DNA of 19,350 bases from CAYLSO01 sp964386525. GTDB lineage: Bacteria; Eisenbacteria; RBG-16-71-46; DASYSL01. The DNA lies in NCBI GenBank assembly GCA_964386525.1, contig CAYLSO010000103.1, positions 1 to 19,350 of the forward strand, written 5' to 3'. This document shows, piece by piece, positions 1 to 9,130 of the stretch (the stretch's first letter is position 1; every line of letters starts with the position of its first letter). The position numbers and the translations under genes are program-made. The notes under the pieces are model-generated. The model had not been told where the DNA came from. It saw only the letters and a program-made list of their open reading frames with translations, and ran no database searches.

Positions 1-2
1 TG

Positions 3-881
3 ATGCCGGAGCGCGAGACGGAGCGCGCCGCCGCGCGCGACGTGCGGCGCTTCCTCGAGGAGGAAGCGGCCGCCGGCCGCGCCGACCTCTGGGAAGCGGT
101 GATCTCGGGCTACGTGCGCGCCGCGGGGGCACCGGCCGCGCCCCGGGCGACGGAGTCGGCCGCTGAACCGCCGGCGCCCGCCCGGCCCGCTCGGCCGGCG
201 CCGCCCTCCGCCTCCGCTGCCCCCGACCCCGAGCTGGAGTCCTTGCTCTTCGACACGCCACGGCTCGCCGCCGTGGCGCGCGGCCCGGCCGCGCCGCTGG
301 CCGGCGACACCCTGGCGCGTGTCGCCAAGGAAGTGGTGGGGTGCACGAAGTGCGGTCTGGCGGGCTGCCGCACCCAGGCCGTGCCGGGCGTGGGGCAGGG
401 GACCAGCGGCATCGTCTTCGTCGGCGAAGCCCCGGGGGCCGAAGAGGACCGCCGCGGCGAGCCTTTCGTGGGCCGCGCCGGCGAGCTGTTGACCAAGATC
501 CTCGCCGCCATGGACGAGCGCCAGCTCATCCCGGGCGTGCCCATCGATCGCGACACCGTGTACATCTGCAACGTCCTCAAGTGCCGCCCGCCGGAAAACC
601 GCAACCCGCTGCCGCACGAGATCGAGGCCTGCTCGCCCTATCTCTACCGGCAGCTCGCGCTGCTGCGGCCGCGCGTCATCTGCTGCCTTGGCAAGTTCGC
701 CGCCGAGCTGCTGGTCGGCGCGCGCGGGACGGTGGGTGCGATGCGCGGACAGGTTTACCGCTTCGGCCAGGCCAAACTCCTGGTCACCTATCACCCCGCC
801 GCGTGCCTGCGGAATCCAGGCCTCAAGCGCCCGGTGTGGGAAGACATGCAGCGGTTGGCCCAGGAATACCTGGCTCCCTGA
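3..881 (+). CDS. Family 4 (iron-sulfur) uracil-DNA glycosylase
   Basis: Removes uracil from DNA as the first step of base excision repair. The 292-residue protein has an N-terminal helical stretch (1-42), an Ala/Pro-rich linker (43-75) and a C-terminal UDG superfamily domain (about 105-290). Visible family 4 marks are the Fe-S cysteines C114 and C117 (CTKC) with C210 and C227 (C-x16-C), the GEAPG motif (141-145) of the uracil pocket, the EPFVGRAG segment (153-160), CNVLKCRPPENRNP (189-202) and the terminal YHPAA motif (263-267). The catalytic domain alone has the usual family length (about 190-200 residues), so the first 100 residues are an extension. The ATG at 3 overlaps a TGA at 1-3, which could be the stop of an upstream coupled gene, but too little is visible to say. 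dnaB follows after 38 bp, suggesting co-transcription. The family assignment is firm; the role of the extension is unknown. Confidence 0.93.
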   Translation: MPERETERAAARDVRRFLEEEAAAGRADLWEAVISGYVRAAGAPAAPRATESAAEPPAPARPARPAPPSASAAPDPELESLLFDTPRLAAVARGPAAPLAGDTLARVAKEVVGCTKCGLAGCRTQAVPGVGQGTSGIVFVGEAPGAEEDRRGEPFVGRAGELLTKILAAMDERQLIPGVPIDRDTVYICNVLKCRPPENRNPLPHEIEACSPYLYRQLALLRPRVICCLGKFAAELLVGARGTVGAMRGQVYRFGQAKLLVTYHPAACLRNPGLKRPVWEDMQRLAQEYLAP

Positions 882-919
882 AGACGCGGGCCCCGCGCCC
901 GCGCCCGTGAGGCCTTCCC

Positions 920-2290
920 ATGAGCGACACCCAGACCATCGTGGCCGGCGGCGAGGGCATGGTCCCGCCGCACTCGCTGGAGGCCGAGCGCGCCGTGCTC
1001 GGCGCGCTACTCCTCGATCCCGCGGCCATCAACGACGTGGTCGGCCTGCCCCTGGCGGCCGACGACTTCTACCGTGACGCCCACTCGCGCATCTACCGCG
1101 CCATCCTCACCCTCTACGAGCGCAGCGAGCGCGCCGACCTCATCACGCTGTCCGAGGAGCTGGGCAAGCGCGGCGAGCTCGACGCGGTGGGCGGCGAGGC
1201 CGAGCTGGCGCGCCTCTACGACTACGCGGTCACCACCGCCAACCTCGACCACCACGCGCGCATCGTGCTCGACAAGGCGCTGCTGCGCAAACTCATCCTC
1301 GCCGCGCACACCATCGCGCGCGAGGCCACGGCCGGGCGCGACGAGGTGCGCGACGTCCTCGACCGGGCCGAGAACCGCATCTTCCAGCTCACCGACCGCA
1401 AGGTGCGCAAGGACATCCACCGCCTGCGCGACCTCACCACGCCGGTCATCGAGGAGCTGCAGCGGCTGCACGCGCTGAAGACCAACATCACCGGCCTGCC
1501 CACCGGGCTGCGCGACCTCGACGAGATGACCGGCGGCTTCCAGGCCGGCGAGCTGATCATCGTGGCGGGGCGGCCGTCGATGGGCAAGACGGCGTTCTGC
1601 CTCAACATCGCCGATTACGCGGCCTGCGAGACCGGCGCGCCGGTGGCGGTCTTCTCCCTGGAGATGTCGAAGGAGCAGGTGGTGCTGCGCATGCTCTGCT
1701 CGCGCGCCGAGATGAACCTCAAGGAGCTGCGCACCGGCTTCTTCCCGGCCGAACGCTGGAAGCACCTGACCCGCGCCGCCGGCAAGCTGCACGGCGCGCC
1801 CATCTGGATCGACGACACGCCGGCCCTCTCGGTGCTCGAGTTGCGCGCCAAGGCGCGGCGCATCCGCGCCGAAGCCCCGGTGGCGCTCCTGGTGGTGGAC
1901 TACCTGCAGCTGATGCGCGGGCCGGACCACGTCGAGAGCCGCCAGCAGGAGATCTCGCACATCACGCGCTCGCTCAAGGCGCTGGCCAAGGAGCTGGGGC
2001 TGCCCATCCTGGCGCTGTCGCAGCTGTCGCGCGCCCCCGAGCTGCGCGGTCCCAGGGGCATCCCGATGCTCTCCGACCTGCGCGAGTCGGGGGCCATCGA
2101 GCAGGACGCCGACGTGGTCATCTTCATCTACCGCGAAGAGTTCTATCAGCCCAGCGAGGAGAACAAGGGCAAGGCCACGGTCAAGGTGGCCAAGCAGCGC
2201 AACGGGCCGACCGGCGACATCGAGGTGGCCTTCCGCAAGGAGTTCGCCAAGTTCGGTAGCCTGACCACGGTCGGGCAGGAGTACTTCTAG
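920..2290 (+). CDS. dnaB: Replicative DNA helicase DnaB
   Basis: Hexameric 5'-3' helicase that unwinds DNA at the replication fork and recruits primase. The 456-residue length is normal for the family. The N-terminal primase-interacting domain covers about 15-120 (opening PPHSLEAERAVLGALLLDP). The RecA-like C-terminal domain has Walker A GRPSMGKT (217-224), Walker B VVDYLQLM (325-332), the ALSQLSR motif (365-371), DLRESGAIEQDAD (386-398) and KQRNGPTG (425-432). No intein is present in the P-loop, a frequent insertion site in dnaB. The start is the ATG preceded by GAGG at 909-912. It lies 38 bp after the glycosylase gene. The stop codon TAG is also the first three bases of the repeat described at 2288-2413, so that element probably shapes the mRNA 3' end. 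Identification is secure. Confidence 0.98.
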   Translation: MSDTQTIVAGGEGMVPPHSLEAERAVLGALLLDPAAINDVVGLPLAADDFYRDAHSRIYRAILTLYERSERADLITLSEELGKRGELDAVGGEAELARLYDYAVTTANLDHHARIVLDKALLRKLILAAHTIAREATAGRDEVRDVLDRAENRIFQLTDRKVRKDIHRLRDLTTPVIEELQRLHALKTNITGLPTGLRDLDEMTGGFQAGELIIVAGRPSMGKTAFCLNIADYAACETGAPVAVFSLEMSKEQVVLRMLCSRAEMNLKELRTGFFPAERWKHLTRAAGKLHGAPIWIDDTPALSVLELRAKARRIRAEAPVALLVVDYLQLMRGPDHVESRQQEISHITRSLKALAKELGLPILALSQLSRAPELRGPRGIPMLSDLRESGAIEQDADVVIFIYREEFYQPSEENKGKATVKVAKQRNGPTGDIEVAFRKEFAKFGSLTTVGQEYF

Positions 2291-2413
2291 GCTCCGTCTC
2301 GGAACGCCGCGCGGCCGCCTTGCGGGTCCCGGTCGGGTCGGGGCCCCGGGCGGCCGGCTAGGCTCCGTCTGAAGACGCCGCGCGGCTCGTGGGGCGTTCC
2401 TGGACGGAGCCTA
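2288..2413. repeat. Two direct copies and one inverted copy of a short GC-rich unit after dnaB
   Basis: TAGGCTCCGTCT followed by 5 variable bases and CGCCGCGCGGC occurs at 2288-2315 and again at 2359-2386, a 71-bp offset. A third, inverted copy lies at 2393-2413. It is complementary to 2288-2308 at 19 of 21 positions, and its 2403-2413 part is perfectly complementary (11 bp) to 2359-2369. Either direct copy can pair with the inverted copy, so two alternative hairpins compete. The first copy includes the dnaB stop codon. No T tract follows, so it is not a standard intrinsic terminator. It may act as an mRNA 3'-end stabiliser, a Rho-linked terminator or a dispersed repeat. The pairing is seen directly; the function is not known. 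Confidence 0.75.
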
Positions 2414-2519
2414 AGGCGGGGCCCTCCGTCGGCCGATTCCCAAGGGAAGGCCCCGGGGCCCCGGGCCGGCACCGCGGGGGCCGCCGGAGAGGCACGCACG
2501 GGCGCAAGGACGAGCCGCC

Positions 2520-3368
2520 ATGGCCGACGAGAACCGACGACCGTTCCTCGAGGAGTTCCCCCCCGAGGAGATCCTCACCGAGACCGCCAAGACGGGCCTC
2601 GCCTGGGTCGGGCGCACCATCCTCGCGTTCTTCACCCACACCGGGCGCATCGGCATCCTCTTCGCGCGCGCCCTGGGGGCCCTGCCGGCCCTGCGCGTCC
2701 ACGGCCGCCAGGTGGTCGATCAGATGAGCGCCATCGGCGTCGGATCGGTGCCGCTGGTCGTCATCGTCGCCCTGTTCACCGGCGCGGTGGCCGCCGTGCA
2801 GGCGGCCTACCAGCTCGAGGGCGTCGTGCCGCTGCGCTACCTCGGTGCGGTGATCATGCGCTCGGTGCTCATCGAGCTGGGGCCGGTGCTCACCGCGCTG
2901 GTAGTCGGCGGGCGGGTCGGGGCCTCGATCGCCGCCGAGATCGGCACCATGAAGGTCACCGAGCAGATCGACGCGCTCGAGGTGCTGGCCATCGACCCGG
3001 TGCGCTACCTGGTGATGCCGCGCCTGGTGGCGGCGGTGATCATGCTGCCGGTGATGACCGTGTTCGCCGACGCCGTGGCCATCCTCGGGGGGTTCGGGGT
3101 GGCGACCTTCTCCTTCGACCAGTCGCCGCACACCTACACGCAGGCGCTCAAGCAGTTCTTCCACCTCAAGGACCTGACCTCGGGGCTCATGAAGGCCGGT
3201 TTCTTCGGCGCCATCATCGGCCTGATGGGCTGCTACTACGGGTCGGTCACCGAGGGCGGCGCCGAGGGCGTCGGCCTGGCCACCACGCGCGCCGTGGTGG
3301 CCTCGTGCGTGCTCGTCCTGGTGGGCGACTACGTGCTCGCCAACCTGCTGTTCCGGGTGAGCTTCTGA
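2520..3368 (+). CDS. mlaE: MlaE-type phospholipid ABC transporter permease
   Basis: Inner-membrane permease of an MCE/Mla lipid-transport system, which moves phospholipids between outer and inner membrane. It is 282 residues, slightly longer than the usual 250-260 because of a polar N-terminal stretch (1-25). Family marks are FTGAVAAVQAAYQL (86-99), the conserved RSVLIELGPVLTALVVGGR stretch (114-132) and EIGTMKVTEQIDALEVLAID (140-159), which carries the MlaF-contacting coupling helix, followed by PRLVAAVIMLPV (167-178). Several hydrophobic segments span about 76-100, 110-135, 165-195, 225-242 and 255-278. The ATG at 2520 has AAGGA at 2506-2510 at a normal distance. It is followed by mlaF after 13 bp and then mlaD, giving the standard E-F-D order. 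Direction of transport cannot be read from sequence. Confidence 0.95.
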   Translation: MADENRRPFLEEFPPEEILTETAKTGLAWVGRTILAFFTHTGRIGILFARALGALPALRVHGRQVVDQMSAIGVGSVPLVVIVALFTGAVAAVQAAYQLEGVVPLRYLGAVIMRSVLIELGPVLTALVVGGRVGASIAAEIGTMKVTEQIDALEVLAIDPVRYLVMPRLVAAVIMLPVMTVFADAVAILGGFGVATFSFDQSPHTYTQALKQFFHLKDLTSGLMKAGFFGAIIGLMGCYYGSVTEGGAEGVGLATTRAVVASCVLVLVGDYVLANLLFRVSF

Positions 3369-3381
3369 GCGGGCCGGGCGG

Positions 3382-4197
<816 letters not shown>

Positions 4198-4207
4198 AGG
4201 GAGTCTT

Positions 4208-5104
4208 ATGGCCGGGCGCGGCACGGAGATCAAGGTCGGCATCGCCGTCCTCCTGGCGTTGGTGGTCGTCGTGTGGGGCGTCACCTGGCTGTCGGACGCC
4301 CGCCTGGCCCGCCAGCGCCACAGCTACCTAGTGCGCTTCACCGACGTCGGCGGCCTCGCCGACGGCGACCCGGTGCGGGTCAACGGCGTCAGCCAGGGCA
4401 AGGTGCAGTCCATCCGCCTGACCCGCGGCGGCGTGGTCGTCAGCCTGTCGCTCGACCGTGGAGTGCGCCTCACCGACGCCTCCCGCGTCGCCGTGCGCAA
4501 CACCGGCCTCATGGGCGAGAAGTTCATCGCCATCGACCTCGGCGAGGGCGGCCGGCCGTTCGCGGCGCGCGACACCATCGTCGGCCGTTACGAGAGCGGC
4601 GTGCCGGAAGTGATCAGCCGGATGGGCGAGGCCCTCACCTCGCTGCAGCGGGTCAGCGACCAGATCGACCGCCTCCTGGCGCTGGCGGAGGATCGCGGCA
4701 CGCTGCGCACCACCCTGCACAACGTCGAGGAGGCCTCGGCTTCCGTGGTTCAGACGGTGGCCGAGAACCGCGACGACCTGCGGCAGGTCTCGGATAACCT
4801 GCGCGAGATGTCCTACGAGCTGCGCATGCTGGTGGCCGAGAAGGGCCCGGTGGTCGACGAGACCGTGGACCGCCTGGCCGGGACCTCGGGCCGGGTCGAC
4901 ACCCTGGTCACGCGGCTCGACTACGTGGCGCGGCAGTTCGGCGACGTCGCCGCGCGGGCGCAGGCCGACACCACGACGGTGGGCCGCCTGCTCAACGACA
5001 AGGCGCTGTACGACGACATGCGCCGGACGTTGCGCGACGTGAACCTGCTGGTGCGCGACATCCGGGCGAACCCCCACAAGTACCTCAAGCTCTCGTTGTT
5101 CTAG
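4208..5104 (+). CDS. mlaD: MlaD-type MCE lipid-binding protein
   Basis: Periplasmic, membrane-anchored MCE-domain protein that forms a hexameric ring on the MlaEF complex and passes lipids through its central pore. It is 298 residues: one N-terminal transmembrane helix (9-28), an MCE domain (about 39-113, with YLVRFTDVGGLADGDPVRVN and NTGLMGEKFIAID), then a long helical, probably coiled-coil region (about 133-290). This is longer than E. coli MlaD and resembles the single-domain MlaD proteins with long helical tails seen in other diderms. The C-terminus RANPHKYLKLSLF matches a common ending of such proteins. Ribosome site GGGAG at 4199-4203. No mlaC, mlaB or outer-membrane partner is adjacent, so those must be elsewhere or absent. 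The stop codon sits inside a small hairpin (5101-5115). Confidence 0.92.
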   Translation: MAGRGTEIKVGIAVLLALVVVVWGVTWLSDARLARQRHSYLVRFTDVGGLADGDPVRVNGVSQGKVQSIRLTRGGVVVSLSLDRGVRLTDASRVAVRNTGLMGEKFIAIDLGEGGRPFAARDTIVGRYESGVPEVISRMGEALTSLQRVSDQIDRLLALAEDRGTLRTTLHNVEEASASVVQTVAENRDDLRQVSDNLREMSYELRMLVAEKGPVVDETVDRLAGTSGRVDTLVTRLDYVARQFGDVAARAQADTTTVGRLLNDKALYDDMRRTLRDVNLLVRDIRANPHKYLKLSLF

Positions 5105-5115
5105 GCTGCGCCTAG
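5101..5115 (+). other. Stop-codon hairpin after mlaD
   Basis: CTAGGC (5101-5106), loop TGC, GCCTAG (5110-5115) is a perfect 6-bp inverted repeat containing the mlaD stop codon TAG (5102-5104). No T tract follows, so it is probably a 3'-end structure rather than a strong intrinsic terminator. The dnaB stop lies in a similar TTCTAGGCTSCG context. Confidence 0.4.
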
Positions 5116-5254
5116 CCAGCGGTCCCCCTCCGCGAGTAGAGTCGCCGCGGTAGCGCCGCGCCACGGCGGCATCCCCCGGCGGCGCGGCCCCGGGCGGCCA
5201 CGGCGGCGGCAGCGTCGCGCCGAGGCCGCCGGCCGCCCCCGCAGCGGGAGGTCC

Positions 5255-6775
5255 ATGAGCCCCAGTCCCAAGAAGTCCGCGGCCAAGAGCCTCTTCGTCT
5301 GCTCGCAGTGCGGCGACGACCAGCCGCGCTGGTTCGGGCGCTGCCCGAGCTGCCGCGCCTGGAATTCGGCCTACGAGCGCCGGGCCGAGCCGGCGGCAGG
5401 GCGCCCCGGCGCGCCGGGCGGCGCGCCGCGGCGGCGCGGCGCCTGGGTGGGAGCGGACTGCGCCGAGGCGCGGCCGCGCCCGCTGGCCGAGGTCGGCCTC
5501 GAGCAGGCCGAGCGCGTGCCGACCGGCTTCGCCGAGCTGGACCGCGTCATGGGCGGCGGCCTGGTCCCCGGCGCGCTGGTGCTGCTCTGCGGCGACCCCG
5601 GAATCGGCAAGTCGACGCTGGCCCTGCAGGTGGCGCGGGTGCTGGCCGGCGACGGCCGGCGCGTGCTCTACATCTCGGGCGAGGAGTCGCCGGAGCAGGT
5701 GCGCCTGCGCGCCGAGCGGCTCGGCCCGGTGCCCGGTGAGCTGCTCGTCTTCTGCGAGACCGATGTCGAGCGGGCCCTCGAAGCGGCGGCGCAGTCGGAC
5801 CCGGCCGTCCTCGTGGTGGACTCCATCCAGACCCTGTCGCACCCCGACCTGCCCGCCGGTCCCGGCTCGGTCGCGCAGGTCAAGGAGTGCGCTCTCTCGC
5901 TGCTCGGCTTCGCCAAGGGGCGGCGCGTGCCCACGATCCTGGTCGGGCACGTCACCAAGGAGGGGGCGGCGGCCGGGCCGCGCGTCCTCGAGCACATGGT
6001 GGACGCGGTGCTCTATCTCGAGGGCGAGCGCTTCATGCCCGTGCGGCTCCTGCGCGCCGTCAAGAACCGGTTCGGCTCCACCAGCGAGCTGGGCGTCTTC
6101 GAGATGCGCGACACCGGCCTGGTCGAGGTGCGCGATCCGGCGCGCGCCTTCGTCGGCGACGCGGGCGAGACCCCCGGTGTCTCGGGCACGGCGCTGGTCG
6201 TCACCCTGCAGGGCACGCGGCCCCTGGTCGTCGAAGTCCAGGCGCTGGTGACCGGCACCGGCTTCGCCATGCCGCAGCGCGCCGGCTCGGGCGTGCACCC
6301 CAAGCGGCTGGCCGTGCTCATCGCCGTGCTCGAGAAGCGCCTCGGCCTGCGGCTGTCCCACTCCGACGTGTTCGTGAACGTGGCCGGCGGGCTGCGGCTC
6401 GAGGAGCCGGCCGCCGACCTGGGCGTGGCGCTCGCCATCGCCGGCAGCCGGCTCGACCGGCCGCCGCGCGGGCGGCTGGTGGCCATCGGCGAGGTCGGGC
6501 TGGCCGGCGAGGTGCGGCGCGTCCACCAGATCGCGCAGCGCGTGCGCGAGGCGGCGCTCCTCGGGTTCGGTCCGGTGATCGTGCCGGCCGCGCAGCTTGA
6601 CGAGGTGGCGGCGGGCGGGTCCCGGAGCGGGGCCAAGGGCGGCGCCCGGAGCGGCGCCCAGGGCGCCCCGCAGGTCATCGGCGTGCGCTCGCTGGCCGAA
6701 GCGCTCGAGGCGGGGCTCGGCCCCCGGCGGCGGGGCGAGGCCGGGCCCGAGGAAGCTCCCGGGGGCGGACAGTGA
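5255..6775 (+). CDS. radA: DNA repair protein RadA (Sms)
   Basis: DnaB-type branch-migration helicase that acts with RecA in recombination and repair. Domains in order: a C4 zinc finger (C16, C19, C30, C33), a RecA-like ATPase with Walker A GDPGIGKS (113-120) and Walker B VLVVDS (185-190), the RadA-specific KNRFG motif (270-274) and a Lon-protease-like C-terminal domain (about 310-490). At 506 residues it is about 50 longer than typical. The excess is a Pro/Gly/Arg-rich linker after the zinc finger (about 44-63), a Gly/Ser/Ala-rich insertion (about 452-471) just before the last conserved helix (GVRSLAEALEAGL) and a loose tail (about 490-506). ATG at 5255 is chosen because it lies just before the zinc finger; GGGAGG at 5246-5251 is close. 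The gene overlaps ispD by 4 bp (GTGA). Identification is secure. Confidence 0.97.
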   Translation: MSPSPKKSAAKSLFVCSQCGDDQPRWFGRCPSCRAWNSAYERRAEPAAGRPGAPGGAPRRRGAWVGADCAEARPRPLAEVGLEQAERVPTGFAELDRVMGGGLVPGALVLLCGDPGIGKSTLALQVARVLAGDGRRVLYISGEESPEQVRLRAERLGPVPGELLVFCETDVERALEAAAQSDPAVLVVDSIQTLSHPDLPAGPGSVAQVKECALSLLGFAKGRRVPTILVGHVTKEGAAAGPRVLEHMVDAVLYLEGERFMPVRLLRAVKNRFGSTSELGVFEMRDTGLVEVRDPARAFVGDAGETPGVSGTALVVTLQGTRPLVVEVQALVTGTGFAMPQRAGSGVHPKRLAVLIAVLEKRLGLRLSHSDVFVNVAGGLRLEEPAADLGVALAIAGSRLDRPPRGRLVAIGEVGLAGEVRRVHQIAQRVREAALLGFGPVIVPAAQLDEVAAGGSRSGAKGGARSGAQGAPQVIGVRSLAEALEAGLGPRRRGEAGPEEAPGGGQ

Positions 6776-7500
6776 GCGGGGAGACCTGGCTGGTCGTGCC
6801 GGCGTACGGCCGCGGCGAGCGGCTGGGCGGGAGCGGGCCCAAGGCCTTCTTGCCGCTCGCCGGACAACCGCTGGTGGCCTACTGTCTGGCCGCGGCGGCG
6901 GCCAGCGGTGCGGTGGCGGCGGTAGTGGTGGTCGCCGATCCCGAGGCGGCCCGCGCCGCACTCGCGGCCTGCCCCCCGGCGTCGCGGCGACTCGTGCGCG
7001 CGGTGGCGGAGGGCGGCGCTACACGGCGCGACTCGGTGCGCGCCGGGCTGCTGGCGGTGCGCGCGGCCGTGGGCGGGGACGCCGATCCGGTGGTCCTCGT
7101 GCACGACGCGGCGCGGCCGCTGGCCCCGCCCGACCTCTTCGCGCGCGTGGCGGCCGCGGCGGCCGGCGGCGCGGTGGTGTGCGCGCGGCCGAGTCCGGAC
7201 ACCGTCAAGCGGGTGGCGGGCGAGCGGGTGATGGAGACCCCGCCGCGCGACGAGCTGGTGCTGGCGCAGACCCCGCAGGGCGCCCGGCTGTCGCTGCTCG
7301 AGCGGGCGCACGCGCAATGGACGGGGGGCGAGGCGAGCGACGACGCGCAGCTGATCGAAGCGCTGGGCGAGCCGGTGCGCGTGGTGGACGGGACGCCCTT
7401 CAATTTCAAGGTCACGACGACGGAGGATTTCGCGCTCGCCGAAGCCTGGGTGAGAGCCGGCGGCGCGCCGTGGATGCCCGCGGCGCGGCCGGGCGCGTAG
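6772..7500 (+). CDS. ispD: 2-C-methyl-D-erythritol 4-phosphate cytidylyltransferase
   Basis: Third enzyme of the MEP pathway: couples MEP with CTP to give CDP-methylerythritol. With the GTG start at 6772 the protein is 242 residues, near the family norm. The nucleotide-binding loop reads PAYGRGERLGGSGPKAF (10-26) in the place of the usual PAAGxGxRMGxxxPKxF, so one small residue is replaced by Tyr12. Other family marks are EGGATRRDSVRAGL (80-93), VLVHDAARPL (108-117), QTPQGARL (166-173) and NFKVTTTEDFALAEAW (211-226). The start codon overlaps the radA stop (GTGA, 6772-6775), implying translational coupling. ispF follows after 25 bp, the common ispD-ispF pairing. Confident by motifs and neighbourhood. 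Confidence 0.95.
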   Translation: MSGETWLVVPAYGRGERLGGSGPKAFLPLAGQPLVAYCLAAAAASGAVAAVVVVADPEAARAALAACPPASRRLVRAVAEGGATRRDSVRAGLLAVRAAVGGDADPVVLVHDAARPLAPPDLFARVAAAAAGGAVVCARPSPDTVKRVAGERVMETPPRDELVLAQTPQGARLSLLERAHAQWTGGEASDDAQLIEALGEPVRVVDGTPFNFKVTTTEDFALAEAWVRAGGAPWMPAARPGA

Positions 7501-7525
7501 GCCGCCCGAGACCCGCGGAGGAGTC

Positions 7526-8008
7526 ATGGGATTGCGCATCGGCCTCGGCTATGATGTCCATCCGTTCGCCGCCGGGCGGGCGCTGGTGCTGGGCGGCGTG
7601 GCGATCCCGCACGCCGCCGGCCTGGCCGGCCACTCCGACGCCGATGCCGTCTGCCACGCCCTCGCCGACGCGCTGCTCGGCGACCTGGCGCTGGGCGATC
7701 TCGGGGGGCACTTCCCCGACGGCGACGCGCGCTGGCAGGGGGCCGACAGCGTCGATCTGCTGCGCCGCGTGGTCGCACTGCTCGCCGAGCGGGAGGCGCG
7801 GCCGGTGAACGTGGACGTCACGGTGGTCACGGAGGAGCCGCGGCTGGCGCCGCACGTCGAGGCGATGCGCGACCGGCTGGCGCCGGCGCTCGGCGTGGAG
7901 CGCGACCGCGTCTCGATCAAGGCCACGCGCCCGGAGGGGCTGGGCGCGCTCGGCCAGGGGCGCGGGCTGGCCGCCATGGCGGTAGCACTCGTGGAGACGC
8001 GCGACTGA
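7526..8008 (+). CDS. ispF: 2-C-methyl-D-erythritol 2,4-cyclodiphosphate synthase
   Basis: Cyclises CDP-ME-2-phosphate to the cyclodiphosphate with loss of CMP in the MEP pathway; the enzyme is a homotrimer. It is 160 residues, full length. Metal ligands by family comparison are D10 and H12 (GYDVHPF) and H44 (in DADAVCHAL). HFPDGD (62-67) and GADS (72-75) are also present. The segment KATRPEGLG (132-140) replaces the more usual KATTTExLG, a known variant. The following GQGRG (143-147) differs from the usual GRGEG: the Arg and Glu positions are Gln144 and Arg146, in a stretch known to contact substrate. The ATG at 7526 follows GGAGG at 7517-7521. The gene sits between ispD and ddl and is surely the functional ispF of this operon. 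Confidence 0.95.
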   Translation: MGLRIGLGYDVHPFAAGRALVLGGVAIPHAAGLAGHSDADAVCHALADALLGDLALGDLGGHFPDGDARWQGADSVDLLRRVVALLAEREARPVNVDVTVVTEEPRLAPHVEAMRDRLAPALGVERDRVSIKATRPEGLGALGQGRGLAAMAVALVETRD

Positions 8009-8055
8009 CGGGGCGCGCGCCCCGCCGCATCCGATAGATCCTTCGGGGGACAGGG

Positions 8056-9081
8056 ATGAAGGTCATCGTCCTGATGGGAGGCACTTCCGCCGAGCGCGAG
8101 GTCTCGCTCACCACGGGCACCGGGATCGCGGCCGCGCTGCGCCGCCTCGGACACGAGGTGGTCTCGGTGGACGGGGCCGGCGGGCGCATCCTGCCGCCGG
8201 GCCGCGAGGCCGAGGCCGGGCGGCTCGAGGCGACGACCGGAGCGAGTGCTGCGGCCACTCCCGGCGCGCTCGTCCAGGCGCCCTCGCTGGCCGGAGCCGA
8301 CGTCGTCTTCATCGCCCTGCACGGTGGGGCCGGGGAGGACGGCACGCTGCAGGCGCTGCTCGACCTCACCGGCCGGCCCTACACGGGCTCGAGCATGCTG
8401 GCCTCGGCGCTGGCCATGGACAAGGCGATGTCGAAGCGGCTCTTCGAGCACGCCGCCATCCCTACCCCGCGCTGGCTGCTCCTGCGGGCGGACGGCCCGG
8501 CGCCGCTCTCCGAGGATCTCGAGCCGCTCGGCGGCCTGCCCGTGGTGGTGAAGCCCAACGACCAGGGCTCCACCGTGGGCCTGAGCCTGGTGCGGGAGGC
8601 CAAGGATCTGGCGCGCGCCTTCGCGGAGGCGGTCCGCTTCTCCAAGGGCGTGCTCGTCGAGAGCTACGTGCCCGGTCGCGAGCTGACCGTCGGCGTCCTC
8701 GGGGACGAGGCGCTGCCGGTGGTCGAGATCTTCCCCGAGGGCGGCCTCTACGACTACCGGTGCAAGTACACGGCCGGGATGAGCCGCTACGAGTGCCCGG
8801 CGCAGCTCGAGACCGGCCTGGCGTCGCGCATCCGGGAGCTCGGCCGGCGCGCCTTCCAGGTGCTCGGCTGCCGCGGCGTGGCCCGCGTCGACTTCCGCCT
8901 CGACCCCGAGGGGCGGCCGTACTGCCTCGAGGTGAACACGGTGCCGGGGATGACGCCCACCAGCCTGGTGCCGATGGCGGCCAAGGCGCGCGGACTGTCC
9001 TACGACGACGTGGTGGCGCGCATGCTCGAGCTGGGCCTCGAGGCGGCGGCCGGGCAGCGCGGCGGCGCGGTCCGGCACTAG
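8056..9081 (+). CDS. ddl: D-alanine--D-alanine ligase
   Basis: ATP-dependent ligase making the D-Ala-D-Ala dipeptide of peptidoglycan precursors. It is 341 residues with the ATP-grasp fold. Motifs: GGTSAEREVSL (8-18), HGGAGEDGTLQ (89-99) where the usual xGxxGEDGxxQ is intact, TGSSMLASALAMDK (110-123), VVVKPNDQGSTVGLSLV (163-179) with the ATP-binding lysine and the glycine-rich loop, YDYRCKYTAG (232-241), RVDFR (277-281) and LEVNTVPGMTPTSL (291-304) with the Mg-binding Glu and Asn. A 35-residue variable stretch at 45-80 is Gly/Ala-rich. Ribosome site GGGGGA (8045-8050) precedes ATG 8056. A GC palindrome (8010-8023) lies in the 47-bp gap after ispF. It is not part of an mur cluster here; it lies between isoprenoid genes and cysS. 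Confidence 0.96.
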   Translation: MKVIVLMGGTSAEREVSLTTGTGIAAALRRLGHEVVSVDGAGGRILPPGREAEAGRLEATTGASAAATPGALVQAPSLAGADVVFIALHGGAGEDGTLQALLDLTGRPYTGSSMLASALAMDKAMSKRLFEHAAIPTPRWLLLRADGPAPLSEDLEPLGGLPVVVKPNDQGSTVGLSLVREAKDLARAFAEAVRFSKGVLVESYVPGRELTVGVLGDEALPVVEIFPEGGLYDYRCKYTAGMSRYECPAQLETGLASRIRELGRRAFQVLGCRGVARVDFRLDPEGRPYCLEVNTVPGMTPTSLVPMAAKARGLSYDDVVARMLELGLEAAAGQRGGAVRH

Positions 9082-9130
9082 CCGGGGGTCCCCGCCGCGG
9101 GCGCGGCGCGGGAGCCCACGACGCACGAGC

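Noticed and set aside
4328..6961. 877-codon open frame on the minus strand, and several other long antisense frames.
   Set aside because: They are mirror frames of mlaD, radA and other real genes caused by GC-rich third positions; composition is His/Arg/Pro-rich without domains.
8010..8023. GGGGCGCGCGCCCC palindrome between ispF and ddl as a terminator.
   Set aside because: No T tract follows, and such GC palindromes arise easily at this composition.
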